Shown here one piece after another: positions 12,491-22,296 of a stretch of 64,000 nucleotides of DNA. Location: the NCBI GenBank assembly GCA_001910725.1, contig MJGA01000023.1:372001-436000 (forward strand), written 5' to 3'. The DNA is from Phanerodontia chrysosporium (Eukaryota > Basidiomycota > Agaricomycetes > Polyporales > Phanerochaetaceae). A program made the translations under genes and the position numbers. The stretch's first letter is position 1. The number at the start of each line of letters is the position of its first letter. The notes below the pieces were generated by a model. The model was not told the DNA's origin, ran no database searches, and worked only from the letters and a program-made list of their open reading frames with translations.

Positions 12491-13266
12491 CTAGACAGCC
12501 CGAAGCATGTCATCGACCGCGCGCTTCCACTGCTCGAGCTCGCCGCCCCAGCCGCCGAGGCGGCGCATGGGCCCTCCGACGTGGAGGCCCTCGGTGCGGA
12601 AGCGCGCCTGCTCGCGCCGGCGGACGGACGCATGGTGGGTGAGGCACCACCAGACGATGCTCTCGCGCGAGCAGAAGACCTCGGTCCAGCGTTCGGGGCA
12701 GCCGGGGCTGCACGGCGGGGCGAGGCGGAGGAGGCGCGCGAGCGTGCGCACGCAGAGGCGCGGGAGGTACAGCGCGAGCGGCGGGTCGAGCCCTGGCGCG
12801 GTCACAGGGACGTCGAGCGTGGCACAGAGGGCGCGGGGGGCTACTCACAGACGATGTCCGTCGCGCGCGCGCTGACGAGCGCGCCGAGGCGCCGCTCGTA
12901 GTTGCCGTCGACGACCCAGCCCGCGGGCGGCGCGGCGTCGAGCGCGGCCTGCACGCTTTGGCGGAACGCGGCGTGCGGCGCCGTGCGCCAGCCGGGGCGC
13001 CAGAAGAGCGCGTCGAGCGAGACGCACGGCACGCCGAGGGCCGCGGCGAGCGCGCGCGCGAGCGTCGACTGCGGGCCGGTTCAGCACCACGTCAGAGGCG
13101 GGGCCGCGAGCCTGACCTTGCCTGAGCCTGGCCGCACGGTGAGCAGCGGACGGGGCACGCCCGAGGGTCGCGACGCACCGCAGTTCCCGACGATCCAGAC
13201 CCGGAAGGCGCCGCGGCCGTCGCCGCGCAGGGGCGGGTGAAGGGTGCCGGCGTGCTGCTCGCGCAT
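12491..13266 (-). CDS. P-loop NTPase, adenylate-kinase-like / topology-modulation (FlaR) family, with 11-nt microexon
   Basis: Four exons (13179-13266, 13117-13127, 12849-13068, 12491-12792) give a continuous 206-residue protein. The Walker A motif VGNCGSGKSTLARAL is assembled from three exons: exon 1 ends after VGNC plus one base, the 11-nt exon at 13117-13127 supplies the rest of G-S-G-K, and exon 3 begins STLARALAAALGV. The flanking introns are 51 and 48 nt with GT-AG ends. Downstream blocks match small kinase-like P-loop proteins: VSLDALFWRPGW, WVVDGNYERRL (lid/substrate part), CSRESIVWWCLTHH and a Trp-rich C-terminus. The family probably phosphorylates a small substrate, but the substrate is unknown. 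Without the microexon the frame is broken and the nucleotide-binding lysine is lost, so automatic gene callers may miss it. Confidence 0.8.
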
Positions 13267-13824
13267 CGTCTCGTCGTCGTCGTCGTCGTCGGTGGCGAAA
13301 GGGGGGGGTGGGTGGGTGCAGGGGAGCCCGAGGCCGACGGTGGTTGATATGTTTGTTGCCAGGCGACAGTGACTCGGGCTGACGCAGGGCGCGGATCAAA
13401 TGGACCGATCCAGGCACATCCTCGGTCCCGCGAGACGTGCCCCCGCGAACGAACGCGTTGCACACTCGCCTGCAGGCAACTCGAGGCGGTCAACGTCCAC
13501 TTTGCGCGCTCGGCGGCGTTTGCAGGCAGGTTTGAGGGGTGCGGCTGCGGCACGAGGCCCGCAGGGACAAGATCTAATTAGCGGAGATACTAGCCTAAGG
13601 AGCGTACTACGGGCTGGCCGGAAGACGTAACGAGTACAAGGGCAGGAGAAACGTACAGGTGCCGGGTCAAGATGACGTACATATTAGCAGATAGATACAA
13701 TGCCAGGAGCACAGCACGGCGGGACGGGGGACATTAGGTATGGTCAGAGTACGGGGCGCGGCAATGTCCGGAGAGTCCATGGAGAGCATGCTAGAGGGAA
13801 ACAAGGAGGAAGAAGCGGGGGCGG
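13267..13824. other. Intergenic spacer, no gene seen
   Basis: Between the P-loop gene start (13266) and the 3' end of the DUF6593-like gene (13825), both on the minus strand. It contains a short (cgt)n/(gtc)n run near 13269-13290. It presumably holds the promoter of the P-loop gene. Confidence 0.4.
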
Positions 13825-14589
13825 TCACAAGCCGTACTTGCGGATGTGGCGCATGATGATCAGAGTGGTGATGAGCTCTGCTCGCCCGCAATTAGCTCAC
13901 CAGCGCGAAAGCCCCACGGAGGGCGGGGAGAGAGAAGCACGCACCGCCTGCGAGCTGCTGGAAGTTCTCGCTGATCCACAGTTGCTTGCCAGAGCCCCTG
14001 CGGTTCGCGTCCTGCGGGTTGCGGGTCGCCTGGTTCTCGGTGTCGTACGCGGCGACCTCGACGCCGTTCGCGGTGCACTACAAGGGCGGGGGATGCTCCT
14101 GTCTCAGACGGCCGACAACGCGGGAAGAGCGCAGCGCGGCCCACGTACCGCCCACTCCTCGCGCTCGGACGCGCTGACAAACGTCCAGGTGTACGCCTGC
14201 CCGTCCGAGCCCACGAACCTGCGGGACAGGGCGCTGCGCGGACGCCACTCGCGTCAGCCGGTTGTGCGCACCCCCTGCCCGATGCGCCGAGCGACTCACC
14301 CCGAGCCCCGCGCGAGGTACTGGTCCATCGGCACCGCCTGCTTGCCCTGGTACTGGACGGTGCCGAGCGCGTGGTCTGCGCCGAAGACGAGCGTCGAGAG
14401 CGTCGGCCCAGACGCGAGCCGGCCAGCGGCGGTCATCGTGTCGCAGACGACGAAGCTGACGCTGTCGTCGCGGCGCTGCAGCAGGCGCACCTGGAAGGAG
14501 AGGCGGTTGTAATAGTCGACAAAGTCTGCGGAGGCGATGTCGCCGGTGGTGTCTTCGAAGAAGAGGTCGAGGCCCTTGACGGTCGACAT
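13825..14589 (-). CDS. DUF6593-like basidiomycete protein
   Basis: Four exons (14300-14589, 14149-14218, 13945-14077, 13825-13877) give 181 residues in one frame. The start codon opens MSTVKGLDLFFEDTTGD. The core has VSFVVCDTMTAAGRL, the middle has FVGSDGQAYTWTFVSASE, and the last exon ends with a short hydrophobic helix ITTLIIMRHIRKYGL. The order 'beta-rich core, xxYxW motif, hydrophobic C-terminal helix' is typical of the large DUF6593 family of basidiomycetes as I remember it. Its function is not known. Exon 3 is the least conserved in appearance (TENQATRNPQDANRR). Introns all carry GTRNGT donors. Family assignment is moderate; the gene structure itself is solid. Confidence 0.7.
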
Positions 14590-16332
14590 GGCGCGGCGCG
14601 TGGTGGTGATGGTGGTGTACAGAAAGTGCGTGTGGAAGAAGGAGTGGCAGCCGGTGGCGGGATCGAGTTGGGCGGAAGCTTGGCTATAAGTATGGGGTCA
14701 AACGAATGGGACACTGCCTCGCAGACAAGGGACGCCTCGCTGGGTGGCTCGTGTGCAGGCAGGCAGGCGGGCGGGCAGTGGTGAGGAGGACCGAGGGCGC
14801 ACAGGTCGAGGTATTTCTACTGCCGCGTCCCCGCAGGCCGCAGACGCGAAACGCTAGCCGAGGAAGGGGAGAAGCACCGTTGCCGCGGGAGCGCTGCGTC
14901 ACGCCCCGAGCGCTTGGCGCCCGCCGCACGCCCCGCCCGGCCCCTGCCGCGCTCTGCCTGTGCACTGCTCCCAGCCGTTGCGATCGCCTCGAGGCGCGAC
15001 GTGCGGCGCGCCCGACGCGGGTCACTTCCTCCGCGCTGCTTCTGCCACGGCGACGGCGCCCCCTCCGCGTCCCGCAGCCGCTCCCGCGCCCATGTCCGTC
15101 CCCGGGGCCTCCGTTCTCCCTCGCCAGCCGCGGGCACGAGGCGTATGTCTGTCTGTCTGTGCGCGCGCGCGCGGAGGGCCAAGCACAGCGCACGCCGCGG
15201 CCCGTCGTCGCGAGCGACCGTTGGCAGCACGGCTGACAGCCCGTTGCCAGACGGCCCGGCGCGTCGCGACGCGTGCGCCCGCTGCGGGCGCCTGCGCTGA
15301 AACAGTTCATTCGCGGCCGTCGGTCGCTACGCTGCGTGCGTGCGTGCAGCACCGGTGGGGCACATCGTCGACGGGCAATGTATCTGAGACCGCCCGCGCC
15401 AATCGCCCGCGCGGCCGCCCCTTGCGTCCGGAGCGCGGCGTGGGGTTTGCACGTTTAGCACGAGATTCGTCCACCCCGTGGCGTCGGCAATGCACCCCCT
15501 TTCAAGGCTGCTATCGCGGCGCACGAAGATGACACTGACACTGACGGCCCTGTGGCCTGCGGCGCGAAGCAGCGCGTGCCGCAGGCCGAGGCCACGGCAG
15601 CCTTGTCCATAAACCGGATAGCTCGGATTGCGCTCCAGGGCTCGCAGGCCGCCAACCGTTTCGGAAAGGCGTGTTCGCAGCGTCTCGCCTGGCCCACGTC
15701 TGCGGTCTGACAGGGTGAATATTGAGCATTGACGGCACGCTGGCCCTGGCTGAGATGGCGGCGATGGCGGCGGAGGCGGACGGTCAGCGGAGATGTGTGC
15801 GCACGCAGGCTGCCTGGCACGCACCGCACGGTATTGACGCCTCGCGGAGGCATTGCACGGGACGGCTCGCGTGACAGGGTATGATGCCAGTGTCGTCTTG
15901 TGGGTCCACGTCGGCGTCCGCTGGCGTGCCCACGCTGCGGGGCGGGCGCCGTGTGGCTGCCAAACAGCGTCCAGGGAAGTCGAAGGTGGCAATTGGCAAA
16001 TCATCGCGCGGCGGGCCTGACTGCCCTCGCCATCAAATCGGACACTTTACGAGACGTTCGGGCGCAGTTGCACTGGGCATCCGCGCGGCGCGCCTGGGGA
16101 CGCTCCTCTTCGCGAGGTCAGGCCTCGAGGCACGGCCGCCTCCTGCGTGTGATGGCCGTCGTCGATCGCAGCAGCTTAGAGGGCGCCCAGGTGTCATATG
16201 TCTCCATGCGGAGAGCGAACAAGTGAGACTGGCAGCATCCAGCAATTTACATCTAGTGAAACATACAGAAGCATCCTCAACACTACACGTTGTCCGAGGA
16301 ACTGAGCACATACGTTCTCGTGGCGCCGCACC
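14590..16332. other. GC-rich spacer without a recognisable gene
   Basis: About 1.7 kb of very GC-rich sequence with overlapping open frames on both strands and none with recognisable content. It includes a short ctgt repeat near 15146. It must contain the promoter of the DUF6593-like gene at its left end. Confidence 0.45.
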
Positions 16333-17132
16333 TCACTCGCGTCCCCAGCGTGCGCCGGGCATCTCGCGTCTCGCATTCTCCTCCCACCGCCTCCGGTCTC
16401 GCTCCCGTTCCTTCTCCCGCGCCACGTCGTCATATGGGCTGGCGTCGCGCTTCGACCGCACAGGCGTCCGCGAACGGTGCCGGCTTCGCGAACGGTCGTC
16501 ATAGTCCCGCGACCGGCGGCGCGGCGAGCGCGAGCGCGATCGGTCGCGGTGCCGCTTCCCGCTGCGCTCGTCGTCCTCGCGCTCGGCCTTGCGCCTCTTC
16601 TTCTCCTCCTTCTTCGCGCGCTTCTCCTCCTTCCGCTCCGCCTTGCGCTTGCGCTTCTCTTCCTTCTCCACGTCTCGCTCGGCGGTAGACGCCGTTGGCG
16701 GAGGCACTGCAACCGCGTTCGGCCCTGTGGCGGGACCCGCGGTCGCACCGGAGGTGCCAGGCTTCGTTCCGGTTGCGAACCCCCTGCGAAGCACCAGTGA
16801 GCTGTGTCCGCGAAACAACGGTAGCCAGGATGCATACAATGCTGCTGCTAGTACCTCCGCCTCCTGCTCCTTTATCCGCTTGATCTCTTCTTGTCTAGCC
16901 AACTCGTCATTGTTCACGTCGCGCTGGTACCAGTGGATGTCCTTGTTCTTTTGCCAGCGACCGGTCGGGGCATTGATACTATGTCCAAGGTAGTTCTATC
17001 GGTTCTCAGAGGAACGTTTCGGGCCAAAATCTCGGTCTCGAGACGTACCTCCCGGTCCTTGTCCTGTGAAACATCCGACCATTTGAACTCGGCTTGTCCA
17101 CCGCGCGTTCCTCCTCTGACGGGCTCAAACAT
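16333..17132 (-). CDS. MMTAG2-like (multiple myeloma tumour-associated protein 2 family) protein
   Basis: Three exons (17049-17132, 16838-16995, 16333-16783) encode 230 residues without frame breaks. The N-terminus MFEPVRGGTRGGQAEFKWSD, then NYLGHSINAPTGRW, HWYQRDVNNDELARQEEIKR and EAEVLAAALGF, is the diagnostic conserved block of the family. After it comes a Pro/Ala/Thr linker and a long charged tail with RKRKAERKEEKRAK and an RS-rich region (SRSRSPRRRSRDY), consistent with a nuclear, RNA-associated protein. The human protein is a phosphoprotein of poorly defined nuclear role. It is divergent from the first F-box gene with a 245-bp shared upstream region. No defects were seen. Confidence 0.88.
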
Positions 17133-17377
17133 CGCGATAGGTTACGTGCAGCAAGTGAGTAAATGTCGTACGAGACGATTCTGGCGTCTGGAGCGGCTGA
17201 GGCTGCGAGGAGGGCGAGGGGGACGATGACCGGAGTGTGCAAGAGCTGAAAGACACGCGGGATCGTCCTCAGACGCCTGAACGTCTGAGTTTGATGGCGC
17301 ATCAAAACTGATCCGCCTCCTGCTGTAAGCGGGGCGGCCGGATTGAGGGGAAGGCATCCTCCTCGCCCTTCACCGCC
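17133..17377. promoter_or_regulatory. Divergent promoter region between MMTAG2-like and F-box gene 1
   Basis: The 245 bp separating two outward-pointing start codons must serve both genes. No convincing TATA box was seen. This is position-based inference. Confidence 0.4.
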
Positions 17378-19111
17378 ATGCCCGTCCACACCCGGAGAGC
17401 GTCAGCGAAAACTCCAGCTATTCCGCGAGATGAGGATAAGCGCGTCACTGGTCGCAGAGCCAAGGGGAAACGCGGAGGCCTCGAGAGAATGCCAGACATG
17501 CCTCTCGATATTCTCATCGAGGTGCGCCTGCACACCCGCAATGCTGGACATCCCCAACGCCGCGAATAGATCATGAAGCATCTCATGCCCCTCGATCTCC
17601 TGTACCTTGCACGGACGAGCAAAGTCTTCCGGACGTTCCTTATGACACGCGCGGCCTCACCGCTGTGGAAAGCTGCTCGACAGAACGTTGTCGGTTTCCC
17701 GGAGTGCCCTGAGGATCTCAGCGAACCAGCATACGCAAACCTTGCTTTTGATATGCACTGCCATGTGAGCATGACATTGCACAACATTCACTACAAGTTG
17801 AGAACGGTAGTTGACCAGCTGTTGCAGGGATGTTTACAGCCTGGCACGAAGACGGTCATGTGGGCTTTGAGAGTGCGGTTCTGCCCATCTTGTAGATTGG
17901 AAGAAAGCAAGTGCGTCGTGTTCTCTTCTCCCGTGGGCCGTCGATGACGACTGACTCAGCCTCCTCAAGTGGTGTCCAAACCATCGTGCAAGTGTCTTTA
18001 CCGAGTCCTGCGATGATCTAGTGTTGCCATACACCCGCGGTACGCAGGCTCCCCAAACTCTTCTCGGTCTTGTCATGACAGCTGCGCAGCTACCCGCGGC
18101 AAGAGTCACTGGCACTTGGCTTCGGCCCTCCGCGATATGACCGAGGTATTCGACACCCTGACAGCGGAAGCGCTGGACGAAGTCGTGCGAAAGAACAAGG
18201 CTATCATGCAGGCAGGTCAATGCTTCTTTCATGCCAACGCAGGTACTCACATAGATTCATGGGATTGTCGATGCGCACGAAATCAGATAAAAAATCTGAA
18301 AAAAAATTTCATGTGAGAGAAATTAACATGAATAAAAATCAAATGGCAAAAATTGCATGTGGCATGTCTAAAAAAAAAGATATGTAATCAAAATTTAATA
18401 TACAGTGCGAATCAATAAAAAAACGTAACGAAGAACGAAAAATGACGAAAAACGCAAAAGCAAAAAAAAAAAAGTGATCAATCGAGCACTGTGACATGCT
18501 GCGAATCCAGCATTGATCTACAGACATACACATGTTCACAGCATGTTCCATGGTGACATGCGCGGACATGCACATGTTTCTGCGGAACATTGTGAAGATT
18601 CCGTTATGGACATTCACAATGTCCTCACCATGTTCTCCAGTCACAACACCGTGAGAACATGTTTCTGTTCTCACGATGTTTTTATCCTGATTTCCGTGCG
18701 AACATCGACAATCCGCAGTGATTATAGCATGCGAAGCGATGCGAGCTATGGCACGCACGAGCTATAGCATCGCGCAACCAAGAACGCGACGAATTGCGTC
18801 GCCGTCGGCTGCAAGCGTATGTCCTCTCTTGCGCTCTTGACTCGGTCCCATTAATTCTGCTACAGGGTCATCGCACAGCTCGAAGGGCTCGGCTGGGGCG
18901 ACACACTGAAGACCATGGCCCCGGATTACATCCCGCTCCGTGAATGTCGGGAAGTCTGGCAGGCGAAGGAGCTCACGGACCGAGGCAAGTAGTGGTTGAC
19001 ATTATCGTATGCTTGTTCTTACAAATTCCAGAGTGGGTGAAGATTCTGTCTACAGTGGAGGCCCATATGTATGAAGTGCAGTTCAAGCAGGAGGCCGCAG
19101 CACGATGTTGA
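17378..19111 (+). CDS. F-box domain protein, copy 1
   Basis: Eight exons (17378-17521, 17570-17764, 17828-17910, 17960-18039, 18090-18211, 18746-18816, 18866-18984, 19032-19111) give 297 residues in frame. The F-box lies across exons 1-2: MPDMPLDILIE, then IMKHLMPLDLLYLARTSKVF and SPLWKAARQN. Such proteins normally recruit substrates to an SCF ubiquitin ligase. A CPEDLSEPAYANLAF segment and a zinc-ribbon-like part (FCPSCRLEESK, then WCPNH) follow, a layout common in Agaricomycete F-box proteins. The end is helical (VKILSTVEAHMYE). Introns 5 and 7 appear to use GC donors. Intron 5 (18212-18745) is 534 nt and AT-rich, against 73 nt in copy 2. The exon structure matches copy 2 exon for exon. Confidence 0.8.
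18212..18745 (+). other. Outsized AT-rich intron in F-box gene 1, probable insertion
   Basis: Every other intron I measured here is about 45-80 nt, except a 327-nt one at 53909-54235. This one is 534 nt. It contains several A-runs (for example 18299-18307, 18370-18378 and 18462-18473) and an ACATG-rich region with perfect inverted repeats from about 18527 to 18690. The paralogous intron in copy 2 (20188-20260) lacks all of this, so the extra roughly 460 nt were probably inserted after duplication. The donor appears to be GC (CAG|GCAGGT) and the acceptor GCGAG|CTATGG. I cannot identify target-site duplications or a coding capacity, so the element class is open. Confidence 0.6.
18593..18675. 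repeat. Two adjacent perfect hairpins in the AT-rich intron
   Basis: First hairpin: acattgtgaa ... ttcacaatgt, 10-bp arms about 16 nt apart, starting near 18587. Second: cgtgagaaca (18650-18659), loop tgtttc, tgttctcacg (18666-18675), again 10 bp without mismatch. Smaller gacat/atgtc and catg palindromes surround them. Confidence 0.75.
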
Positions 19112-19427
19112 CCCAGTTCCCAGTTACTGGCAATAAATCGATGGTTGAGAGCCTAATCGATACGAGTGATGTGTCAGGGGATGCGTGCGATAGTATTGGC
19201 AAACAGAGAGGACTGTCGAGCTCCATTGCTAGCACGAGTTGGCAGACACCCGAGCGCTCTGATGGCGCATCAGAAGTGATACATTCCTAGGAGAAGTTGG
19301 TGGGCGGAGTGCGGGGTTGTCCGAGTCTTTGTCCCTGGCTCAGCACTTTCGCCCACGCTCAGAAAGCATTTCGCGCAAGAAAGCGATAGCTTTACAAGAG
19401 AAAGACAGGTCTACTGCCAATCCGAAG

Positions 19428-20696
19428 ATGTATAGGAAGGGCAAGCGTGGCTCCCTCCAGAATATGCTGCAGATGCCAGTCGATGTTTTGATTGAGGTGC
19501 GCCTACTTGGGTATTCCTAACGTAGAATTTTTTCAAGACTCAGCATGCATAGATTATGAGCTTTCTCGCTCCAGCTGATCTCCTATGCCTTGCAAGAACG
19601 AGCAAGAATTTCCGCTCGCTGCTCATGGCACGATCAGCCTCGCCACTCTGGCAAGTCGCGCGACAGAATGTAGACGACCTCCCGGAGTGCCCCTCAGACC
19701 TCAGCGAGCCGGCGTATGCGAATCTTGCCTTTGATGCTCATTGTCATGTGAGGCTCTTTGTAGACTTGTACACATTTACTCGCTGATCAATGTCGCCCCG
19801 CAGGCATGTCTGCAGCCTAACACAAAGACGATCCTCTGGGCGTTGAGAACGCGGCTATGTCACAAATGCAGAGCTGTCCCAAAGTGAGCCGATGTTCTCC
19901 TACTGCGCGACTTACTGACTCTTTGGCTTATACAGTCTCCTCATGTGGTGCCGGAAATCCCGCACGTGCATCTCTCACGAATTTCCCGATGGATTGGTGT
20001 TGCCATATACGCGCCGTACGTAGGTTTCACAACCGTCTTCCCGCTCTTTAATGACTTCTGCGTAGCTGCTTGTCGCAAAGGTCACTGGCACCTGGTCTCG
20101 GCCGTCCGTGACATGGCCTATTTATGCGATTTTCTGACAAAGAAAGAGCTACGTGAGATGTGTCAACTACATGAAACGATCATGGACGCAAGTCTGTTGC
20201 TCTTTCTCTCCCGATGCACACTCACCAAAGAATCGATAGCATGCGGCTAGGTGTGAGCAGTGGCACACGCGGATTACACTGAGGCGTACTATGAAACGCC
20301 ATTCCATGCGCTCCCGCCGGCTGGAAGCGTACGTCTTCTTGTCGTTGTTCGAAAACATCATACCAAACTCTGCTACAGCATCGTTGGGCACCTGGAGCAG
20401 CTCGGCTGGGGTGACATCTTGAATACCATGGCCTCAGATCACGAGTGGCTGCGCGAGTGTCCGGAGGTTTGGCAGACGAAGGAGCTCACAGAACGAGGCG
20501 AGTAGCCAGCTTTCGCTAGGCTTTACACACCGGGGTCTTACGGAACACAGAGTGGGAGCAGATTCAGTCCACCGTCATCGCATATATCTGGGAACAACAG
20601 GTCAAGCAGAAGGCCGATAGAGAGCAGCGTACCTCTCAATGCCCATTTGCATGCTCATCTAAGCCTTCCCTGCTGACATGGCGCGCCGGTCGGTAG
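19428..20696 (+). CDS. F-box domain protein, copy 2 (tandem paralogue)
   Basis: Eight exons (19428-19496, 19553-19747, 19804-19883, 19936-20015, 20066-20187, 20261-20328, 20379-20497, 20551-20696) correspond one-to-one to copy 1, most with identical length and phase. The F-box (MPVDVLIE, IMSFLAPADLLCLARTSKNF, SPLWQVARQN), the LSEPAYANLAF block, the Cys pair CHKC and LGWGDILNTMA are all conserved. It ends with a longer tail after WEQQVKQKAD. The region aligned to the copy-1 start codon has no ATG in frame, so translation may begin at the internal ATG 19428 with a shorter N-terminus, or the 5' end may be damaged. Introns 5 (GCAAGT) and 7 (GCGAGT) appear to use GC donors. Function is inferred only from the F-box. 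Confidence 0.72.
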
Positions 20697-21022
20697 CTTA
20701 TACTTAGTTATTTGCGTCAACTAATTTCGGCGACCACAGCCTGTCAGACCATAAACGTACCCCACCAAATCACTTGGCCTGTCCAGAGCTGATGCCTTTA
20801 TTCGCGCGCAATATCGATGATCGTCGGGAGTTGCCTACTGGATGGTGTGCGAAAGAGCGTAGTTATACAGAGCAGCTGTAGCTGATTGACATCGACAGAG
20901 TGTGCTAGTATCTCTGTAATGAAGAACGCTCGAGCCCTTATTTATACGGTTGGACCCTAGCAGGACAGGAGCGAGATTTGCGTATCCCATGTCATAGACG
21001 TAAAGAGTATATACGTACAAAC
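20697..21022. other. Convergent spacer between F-box gene 2 and USE1
   Basis: 326 bp between two 3' ends. Nothing recognisable beyond presumed 3' untranslated sequence. Confidence 0.4.
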
Positions 21023-22068
21023 TCAGGTGAGCCTGATAATAAAGAAAGTCAATATGAAGCCAACGACAGCGACCACCATGCTGAGAATGACAAGCCAAGT
21101 GGTGCCCCAGCTCTTCGAACGGTGGTCCCGCAAGCGAACGCGCTCTTTGGACATCACATCGTGGTTGCGCTCGAGCTTCTCCTGTGCCTCCTTCACGACC
21201 GCCTTGTCTGTCTCGAGTGCGCCTGCAAAGTGCATGGCATTTCGCTTCAGCTGTGCCGCCATTGCTGCAAGCTGCTCAGACATTTCTTCCTGGAGTGCGG
21301 CAGAGTTCTGCAGGAACGCAGGTTTGCCGACGGAGGTTGGCGCCGCGCTTGGCTTCTCGGATAGTGGTGACGGGTCCGCAGGGAGCAATGGTGCAGTGCC
21401 GAGTGGGATTGTGGAGGAGGAAGGTGGTACGGAGTCAGAGGCGGACAGCAGTAGGTCCTGGGTAGCGAGATCAACGGTTGCGTCGGAAGCCAAAGATGAT
21501 TGGGGTATCGTGATCTCAGAGGCAGAGGTCGGCGGCGGCTGTCTAGCAGACGGTGCGGGCAACGGGAGAGATGCGAGTATGGGAGGTGGGCGCACAGCCT
21601 TGGGAGCGACACGCTGGAATCACGTCAATAAGCAGGCCAGAAGCCGTGCTCACGAGCATACCTCATTCACATCCTGCACGACGCGGTCGAGTCTGTCCAG
21701 GATACGCCGCAGTTCATCGTAGCGTTGCGTCGAGGATCTAGGACTCTTCAACATACAGGACATTCGAGCAGCCCCGCAAGACTCACGAGGACTCGTCCAA
21801 GTCATGATTAAGCTCCACGTTCTTAAGCAGTCTTCTAGCATACTTCAGCTTCTACTTTGCGATATGATTCAGCACCTCAAGAGATCTAGTCGACTTGCGG
21901 TCGCTGACGCACCTGCATGACGCCCTGCGTCTTAATCCAGGCTGCCCTGCTGGGCTCGTGGGTGCCCTCGAGCCATTCCTCGCTGTCTATGCTCTTCTCG
22001 AGCCTCCGGACGAGGCGCAAGAGGTTGATGCGGTCGTGAACAACCTGCTCGGTCAACTGGTAGCTCAT
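21023..22068 (-). CDS. USE1: USE1-type SNARE, ER-Golgi retrograde transport
   Basis: Use1 is the ER t-SNARE acting with Sec20, Ufe1 and Sec22 in fusion of COPI vesicles with the ER. Four exons (21913-22068, 21787-21851, 21662-21743, 21023-21613) give 297 residues in frame. The N-terminus (INLLRLVRRLEKSID, then KLKYARRLLKNVELN and YDELRRILDRLDRVVQDV) is the family's helical part. A Pro/Ser/Ala linker follows. The SNARE-like coiled coil contains SEQLAAMAAQLKRNAMHF and LERNHDVMSKERVRL, and the protein ends in a C-terminal membrane anchor (TTWLVILSMVVAVVGF, ILTFFIIRL), as expected for a tail-anchored SNARE. It is divergent from SQS1, with start codons 228 bp apart. Confidence 0.88.
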
Positions 22069-22296
22069 CGCGAGGTGCTGCCGCGTGAGCGGAATGGGAG
22101 GTCGTGGCAAGTGCGAACGCGGGTGCCGGCTCGGGAGCAGATTCAAGCGCGATGACTGTATGTAGAGGCGCCCATAGGCTTGCCTCTTGCTGCGACTGCC
22201 GCGACCAAATCCGCTCCCACATTTTCTTCTGTCCTTCACTGCACTCATAGATATTTCTTGTATCGCTAGCGACGACATCCCTTGTGTATCCATAAC
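22069..22296. promoter_or_regulatory. Divergent promoter region USE1 / SQS1
   Basis: 228 bp between two outward start codons. No obvious TATA box was seen. Assignment is by position. Confidence 0.4.

Noticed and set aside
16194..16835. Second minus-strand open frame overlapping the MMTAG2-like gene
   Set aside because: It is the out-of-frame shadow of the Arg/Ser-rich tail encoded by 16333-16783.
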